A stretch of DNA of 64,000 nt. Source: Fodinibacter sp963747405. GTDB taxonomy: Bacteria; Actinomycetota; Actinomycetes; Actinomycetales; Dermatophilaceae. The position numbers were made by a program, and so were the translations under genes. Positions 59,882 through 64,000 of this stretch are shown here, piece by piece. The notes beneath the pieces are model-generated. The model was not told the DNA's origin. It saw only the letters and a program-made list of their open reading frames with translations, and searched no databases. The stretch spans positions 1 through 64,000 of the forward strand of contig CAVVFG010000007.1 of NCBI GenBank assembly GCA_963747405.1. Direction: 5' to 3'. The first letter of the stretch is position 1. The number at the start of each line of letters is the position of its first letter.

Positions 59882-60434
59882 GCGCTGGGACGAGCAGGTC
59901 GGGTCGGTGGCCGACGAGGCCGCCCGGCTCCTGGAGAGCCTGCGCAGAACCGCCGCCGAGTCGGCAGGCCCCGAGGGCGCCGACGACGGACCGGATGCCG
60001 CCGGGCCGGCACCCGCTGCCGGCTCGGAGTCCGGCGCCGCCGGCGCCGCCGGCGCCGCCGGCTCCGCCGGTGCGGATGCTGCCGCGGGCGGGACGCCGGG
60101 TGCGGCCCGGGCCCCCGGCCCCGGCGGCTCCGGCCACGACCCGGCGTGCACCTGGTGCCCGTTGTGTCGCGGTGCGGCCGTGGTCCGCTCGCTCAGCCCC
60201 GAGACGCTCGCCAAGCTCGCCGACCTGGCGACCCTGGCGGCGACGGTGCTCACCGACCTCGCGAGCAGCCGCCCGGGCGGCCGTCCCGCGGCATCCGGCC
60301 CCGGCCATCCCGCCACCGAGCAGACCGCGGCCACGCAGCGGCCGGCATCCCGGTCCCGGCACCCGGCACCGGCACCGAGCCGGCCCATCCCGGTCACCGA
60401 CGCCGACGAACCCGAGGAGGCACCCCGTGGCTGA
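59871..60434 (+). CDS. Conserved low-complexity protein with CxxCPLC motif
   Basis: 187-aa protein between arsA and glucokinase. GTG 59871 overlaps the arsA stop by 11 nt. The N-terminus has DEQVGSVADEAARLLESLRR, then an Ala/Gly-rich low-complexity stretch made of GCC/GGC repeats. A Cys motif DPACTWCPLCRGAAVVRSL follows with a helical LSPETLAKLADLATLAATVL. The tail is Pro/Arg-rich. The Cys motif and helix appear to be the conserved core of an actinobacterial family; function unknown. Its 3' end overlaps the glk start by 8 nt. Confidence 0.8.
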   Translation: MGAERWDEQVGSVADEAARLLESLRRTAAESAGPEGADDGPDAAGPAPAAGSESGAAGAAGAAGSAGADAAAGGTPGAARAPGPGGSGHDPACTWCPLCRGAAVVRSLSPETLAKLADLATLAATVLTDLASSRPGGRPAASGPGHPATEQTAATQRPASRSRHPAPAPSRPIPVTDADEPEEAPRG

Positions 60435-61404
60435 CGGTCCGCTCGCCATCGGTATCGACATCGGCGGCACCAAGGTGGCCGGCGGCATCGTCGGCCCCGA
60501 CGGCACCGTGCTGGCCCGCGCCCGGCGCGACACCCCGCACCGGTCGACCACCCCGCGCGTGGTCGAGGACACCATCGTCTCGGTGGTCGACGAGCTGATC
60601 GAGGGGCATGCCGGTGAGATCGCCGCCGTCGGCATCGGGGCCGCCGGGTTCGTCGCCACCGACCGCGCCACCGTCGTCTTCGCCCCGCACCTGTCCTGGC
60701 GCAACGAACCGCTGCGCCAGGCCCTGGGCCAGCGGGTGTCGCTGCCGATCTTCGTCGACAACGACGCCAACGCCGCCGTCTGGGCCGAGCACCGCTTCGG
60801 CGCCGGCCGTGGCGAGAGCCACCTGGTCATGGTCAACCTCGGCACCGGCATCGGCGGTGGCATCGTGCTGGGCGGGCGCGTCATCCGCGGGCGCTACGGA
60901 ATCGCCGGCGAGTTCGGGCACATGCAGGTGGTGCCCGACGGCATCCGCTGCGAGTGCGGCAACAAGGGGTGCTGGGAGCAGTACGCCTCCGGCAACGCGC
61001 TGGTGCGCGAGGCGCGCGGGCTGATGTCGGCCGGCAGCCCGGTGGTGTCCGACCTGTTCGACCGCGTGCAGGGGCGGCCCGAGGACCTCACCGGCCCCCT
61101 GGTCACCGAGGCCGCCCGCGACGGCGACCAGCTCGCCCGCGAGCTGCTCGCCGAGGTCGGCCGCTGGCTCGGCATCGGCATGGCCGACCTCGCCGCGGCG
61201 CTCGACCCCGGCATGTTCGTCATCGGTGGCGGGGTCAGCGCGGCCGGCGAGCTGCTGCTCGGCCCCGCCCGCGACGCGTTCCGCCGCCAGCTCACCGGCC
61301 GCGGCTACCGGCCGGAGGCGGCCATCGTGGCCGCGCAGCTCGGCAACGAGGCGGGCCTGGTGGGGGCGGCCGACCTGGCCCGCACCGACGCGGTCAGCGG
61401 CTGA
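60427..61404 (+). CDS. glk: Glucokinase (ROK family)
   Basis: ATP-dependent phosphorylation of glucose, and a player in carbon control in actinobacteria. The protein has 325 aa. ATP motif AIGIDIGGTKVAGGIV, catalytic Asp in PIFVDNDANAAVWAEH, NLGTGIGGGIVLGG, GEFGHMQVVPDG and the zinc motif CECGNKGCWEQYASG are all present. GTG 60427 overlaps the preceding gene. The order arsA-small gene-glk also occurs in other actinobacteria as I remember it. Confidence 0.95.
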   Translation: MADGPLAIGIDIGGTKVAGGIVGPDGTVLARARRDTPHRSTTPRVVEDTIVSVVDELIEGHAGEIAAVGIGAAGFVATDRATVVFAPHLSWRNEPLRQALGQRVSLPIFVDNDANAAVWAEHRFGAGRGESHLVMVNLGTGIGGGIVLGGRVIRGRYGIAGEFGHMQVVPDGIRCECGNKGCWEQYASGNALVREARGLMSAGSPVVSDLFDRVQGRPEDLTGPLVTEAARDGDQLARELLAEVGRWLGIGMADLAAALDPGMFVIGGGVSAAGELLLGPARDAFRRQLTGRGYRPEAAIVAAQLGNEAGLVGAADLARTDAVSG

Positions 61405-61412
61405 GCCAGCCG

Positions 61413-62090
61413 GTGCCGAGCCTGCGGGTCGCGAGCTACAACACCCGCGACTTCCTCGACGACTCCGGTCTCGCGGCGCGGGTGGTGCGCGCGGTCGACC
61501 CCGACGTGCTCTGCCTGCAGGAGGTGCCCCGGCGGCTGCTCGGCGGCCGGCGGGTGGGCCGGTTCGCCGCCTCGTGTGGGCTCGCCTGGCCCGGCGGGCA
61601 CCGGGGCAGCGGTGGCACGACCGTGTTCACCTCTCGGCGGGTGCAGGTGCGGGGGTGCGAGCACCTGCGGCTTCCGGTGCGCTGGCCCGACCGCACCCGG
61701 GGCTTCGCCGTGGTGGGCGTGGCGCTGCCGGGCGGTGCGGAGCTGACCGCGGTGTCGGTGCACCTCGGCCTCGAGGCGGCGGAGCGGGTGCGGCACACCG
61801 AGCGGATCCTCGCGGCGATCGCTGACCGGGGCCCGCTCGTGCTCGCCGGCGACCTCAACGAGGACCACACCGGCGCTGCCTGGCAGCTGCTCGACGTGCC
61901 CGGCCGGCTGCGGCTGGTCTCGCCGGACCGGCCCACCTACCCGGCCCGGTCGCCGCGCCGGCGGCTCGACGTGGTCTTCGCCTCCCCGCAGCTGGCGGTG
62001 CTGCCGCACCAGGAGGTGCTGCTGCCGGATGCCGTGTACGCGGCGGCCAGCGACCACCGCCCCACCTGGGTCGACCTGGAGCTTCGCTGA
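61413..62090 (+). CDS. Endonuclease/exonuclease/phosphatase family protein
   Basis: 225-aa DNase I-like fold enzyme. SLRVASYNTRDFLDD carries the conserved Asn, VLCLQEVPRRLLG the metal-binding Glu, SVHLGLEAAERVRHTE the catalytic His, VLAGDLNEDHTG the Asp/Asn pair, and AAASDHRPTWVDLEL the terminal Asp-His. It lacks a signal peptide. The substrate could be nucleic acid or a phosphoester such as an inositol phosphate and cannot be told. It starts 8 nt after glk and probably ends the operon. Confidence 0.9.
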   Translation: MPSLRVASYNTRDFLDDSGLAARVVRAVDPDVLCLQEVPRRLLGGRRVGRFAASCGLAWPGGHRGSGGTTVFTSRRVQVRGCEHLRLPVRWPDRTRGFAVVGVALPGGAELTAVSVHLGLEAAERVRHTERILAAIADRGPLVLAGDLNEDHTGAAWQLLDVPGRLRLVSPDRPTYPARSPRRRLDVVFASPQLAVLPHQEVLLPDAVYAAASDHRPTWVDLELR

Positions 62091-62158
62091 CGGCTGCCCG
62101 CCGAGCACGGGGTGTGGCGGACGTGGAGCCCGTGCAGCGGCCGAGGCCGTACCCGGGG

Positions 62159-62791
62159 TCAGACGCGGGCGCCGTCGTCGCCGCTGGTCGGGTCGCGGTG
62201 CGTCGGCTGGCGCAGGATCAGCAGCCCGAAGCCCACGAGCGACACGACGACCGACACCACGAACCAGCGGGTGCTGTGCGAGGGCCGGGCGAACACCACC
62301 CACAGCAGCATCAGCGGGCCGGCCACCAGGCCGATGACGGCACCCCAGAAGTGCAGGTCCTCCTGCGGGGGCAGCTCCACCTCGGGCGGCTCGAAGTGCT
62401 CGTCGTCGTCGGCGAGCGCCTTCTCGGCCTCCTCGGTCGCCGCTTCGACGGCCTCCTCGGTCGCGGGGTCCGCGGGCTCGGCAGCCCGCCACGCCGAGGC
62501 CGGCACGACGATGTCGAGCGGGGAGGGGTTGACCCAGGGGGCACGAGGTGCGACCGGCGGTGCGGCGGGCGGTGCGGCATCCGAGTCGGTGGCGTCGTCG
62601 ACCGGGCCGGCACCGTCGCTGACCGGGTCGGCCGGGTGGGCTGGGTCGGCGGTGTCCGGGTCGACCCCGGCGGACCCGGGCCGGTCGTGAGCGGGCCCGT
62701 CGTCGGCCACCGGGGCGTCCCAGCGCGCGACGATGGAGGCGAAGCGGGCCTCGACGTCGCGCTCGTCCATGTCACCGGGCCGGTCTGGCAC
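62159..62791 (-). CDS. Acidic membrane protein with two C-terminal TM helices
   Basis: 210-aa protein. The first 130 residues are acidic and Ala/Pro/Asp-rich with DERDVEARFASIVARWDAP near the start. Then EVELPPQEDLHFWGAVIGL leads into two TM helices, about residues 150-168 and 180-198. The layout recalls a conserved actinobacterial family of unknown function. GTG 62791 has GAGGAG 5 nt upstream; ATG 62770 is an alternative. It is divergent from plsC. Confidence 0.72.
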   Translation of the reverse strand: MPDRPGDMDERDVEARFASIVARWDAPVADDGPAHDRPGSAGVDPDTADPAHPADPVSDGAGPVDDATDSDAAPPAAPPVAPRAPWVNPSPLDIVVPASAWRAAEPADPATEEAVEAATEEAEKALADDDEHFEPPEVELPPQEDLHFWGAVIGLVAGPLMLLWVVFARPSHSTRWFVVSVVVSLVGFGLLILRQPTHRDPTSGDDGARV

Positions 62792-62907
62792 GGGGTCTCC
62801 TCGGGTGCTGCGGGGTGGGACCACGATCTTCGCACGGCGACATGAGCGCGAGGCAGTGTGACCCGGTGCACTAGAGTCTGGGCGTCGCGCGATGAAGGGT
62901 GGGCCCG

Positions 62908-63720
62908 TTGATCTACTGGGTGCTGAAGACGGTCGTCCTGGGGCCGATCCTCCGCCTGCTCTTCCGGCCCTGGGTCGAGGGAGCCGAGCACATCCCCGAG
63001 ACGGGGGGCGCCATCTTCGCGAGCAACCACCTCTCGTTCTCCGACTCGATCTTCCTGCCGCTGGTCGTCCCGCGCCGCATGACGTTCCTCGCCAAGAGCG
63101 ACTACTTCACCGGTGAAGGCCTCAAGGGCCGGCTCACCGCCGCGTTCTTCAAGGGCGTGGGGCAGCTGCCGGTCGACCGCTCCGGGGGCCGGGCCAGCGA
63201 GGCCGCCCTGCGCTCGGGCCTGAAGGTGCTGGGCCGCGACGAGCTGCTCGGGCTCTACCCCGAGGGCACCCGCAGCCCCGACGGCCGGCTCTACAAGGGC
63301 AAGACCGGCGTGGCTCGGATGGCGCTCGAGGCGGGGGTGCCCGTCATCCCGGTCGCGATGATCGACACCGACAAGGCACAGCCCACCGGCACCACGATCC
63401 CCAAGCTGATCCGCGTGGGCGTGAAGATCGGCACCCCGCTCGACTTCTCGCGGTACGAGGGCATGGAGGGCGACCGGTTCGTCCTGCGCTCGATCACCGA
63501 CGAGATCATGTACGCGCTGATGGAGCTCTCCGGCCAGGAGTACGTCGACATGTACGCCACGGCGATGAAGGACCGCATCGCCCGCGAGAAGAAGAACAAG
63601 GCCAAGGAGGCCGCCGAGGCCGCCAAGCCGGGCCGTGCCGCGTCCGAGCTCGAGGACGCCCTGGGGCTCGACGAGGGCGACGCCGACGACGACGCCGGTC
63701 CCCAGCGCCGCGCGAGCTGA
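62908..63720 (+). CDS. 1-acylglycerol-3-phosphate acyltransferase (PlsC family)
   Basis: Adds the second acyl chain in phosphatidic acid synthesis at the membrane. The protein has 270 aa. Motif I is IFASNHLSFSDSIFLPLVV (NHxxxxD), motif II is near RRMTFLAKSDYF, motif III is LGLYPEGTRSPDGRLYKGKT, and motif IV is GVPVIPVAMIDT. The C-terminal 45 residues are charged and Ala-rich. GAAGGG at 62895-62899 abuts GTG 62899 but lies 8-9 nt before TTG 62908, so TTG is the better start; the GTG would add three residues. TAGAGT near 62874 is a likely -10. Confidence 0.9.
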   Translation: MIYWVLKTVVLGPILRLLFRPWVEGAEHIPETGGAIFASNHLSFSDSIFLPLVVPRRMTFLAKSDYFTGEGLKGRLTAAFFKGVGQLPVDRSGGRASEAALRSGLKVLGRDELLGLYPEGTRSPDGRLYKGKTGVARMALEAGVPVIPVAMIDTDKAQPTGTTIPKLIRVGVKIGTPLDFSRYEGMEGDRFVLRSITDEIMYALMELSGQEYVDMYATAMKDRIAREKKNKAKEAAEAAKPGRAASELEDALGLDEGDADDDAGPQRRAS

Positions 63721-63731
63721 CGGCTGCGCGC

Positions 63732-64000
63732 ATGGGGGTGCTCGGCCCGCGCTCGGAGCGATCCGGCCGGCGCGAGCCGGTGGTGGTCGAGTCCTTCCAC
63801 CGTGGCCTCGACGTCTTCCGCCCGCTGGCCGCGCTGTACGCCGCGGTGCTGGCCTGGCAGCGGCACGAGACCATGGTGCGCGCCTGGGTGGCGGCGCTGG
63901 TGATCGGCGTGATGGTCGCCTGGTCGGTCGGCCTGCTGTTCTACCGCCGCCGCACCGTGCGGGTCGTGGTCATCGAGGTGGCGATCGCCGCCGTCGGCAT
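63732..64000 (+). CDS. Sensor histidine kinase N-terminus (MacS-like), cut by window edge
   Basis: The first 89 residues of an open frame that runs off the window. RREPVVVESFHRGLDVFRPL is followed by hydrophobic helices (AALYAAVLAW, AWVAALVIGVMVAWSVGLLF). This is the start of the actinobacterial MacS-type sensor kinase as I remember it; the kinase domains would lie beyond the edge and cannot be checked. It begins 11 nt after plsC, likely in the same transcript. No ribosome site is evident. Confidence 0.6.
   Translation, partial: MGVLGPRSERSGRREPVVVESFHRGLDVFRPLAALYAAVLAWQRHETMVRAWVAALVIGVMVAWSVGLLFYRRRTVRVVVIEVAIAAVG

Overview
The window is about 64 kb of high-GC DNA in which GTG starts are common. 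It carries genes typical of actinomycetes: the qcrCAB/ctaE and ctaCDF respiratory clusters, DUF3043, DUF4191, DUF5302, a deazaflavin (F420)-type reductase, an actinobacterial exonuclease-UvrC fusion, and a GlnR-type box before glnA. The gene content looks like a Micrococcales actinomycete, perhaps Intrasporangiaceae. That placement is an inference from gene content only. No rRNA, tRNA or CRISPR array was seen.

Region 1-7.9 kb is accessory. An IS256-family transposase, cut by the left window edge, has inserted into a decayed IS1380-family transposase. After about 0.8 kb without a recognisable gene comes a compact module of GAF-domain regulator, zinc alcohol dehydrogenase, aldehyde dehydrogenase and DUF779 protein. 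It is closed off by two truncated genes abutting at about 7549: the C-terminal half of an Lsr2 nucleoid protein (minus strand) and the C-terminal part of a tyrosine recombinase (plus strand). The alcohol-to-acid module therefore sits between pieces of dead mobile DNA.

Region 7.9-38.6 kb is mostly core housekeeping. It holds glnA with a four-half-site GlnR box, lipA and lipB, an MMPL transporter, a Gfo/Idh/MocA oxidoreductase, a peptidase E, and a membrane-anchored kinase-like protein. Next is the lpdA-sucB-epimerase-glsA operon, where LipA and LipB make the lipoyl cofactor used by the E2, and Lpd re-oxidises it. Then come pepA, gcvT, an M20 dipeptidase, a glutathionyl-hydroquinone-reductase-like transferase, nadA, glycerate kinase, erpA, a PfkB kinase, aat, and a cysteine-desulfurase-like gene coupled to tusA.

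Region 38.6-49.2 kb carries the respiratory chain in two converging blocks. ctaC-ctaD-ctaF lie on plus; ctaE-qcrC-qcrA-qcrB lie on minus. Between them are a metallopeptidase, a serine hydrolase, a deazaflavin-dependent reductase and a DUF167 gene.

Region 49.2-64 kb holds a receiver-only protein with trpD, an Lrp/AsnC ligand-binding domain, the exonuclease-UvrC-like fusion, a predicted metalloprotease lipoprotein, a polytopic glycosyltransferase-like protein with a FadD-type ligase, and an SRPBCC-ArsA-small protein-glucokinase-phosphatase run. It ends with a plsC acyltransferase and the start of a sensor kinase cut by the right edge.

Four points stand out. (1) The cysteine-desulfurase homologue beside tusA lacks the PLP-binding lysine and the PLP-stacking histidine but keeps the persulfide cysteine loop. 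(2) Two related long palindromes lie at convergent gene ends; the mismatches in one are all G.U on the plus-strand RNA. (3) A 19-bp tandem array separates nadA and glycerate kinase. (4) About two dozen genes show a -10 hexamer exactly 6 or 7 nt before the start codon, the mark of leaderless mRNAs; this also settles several start codons.
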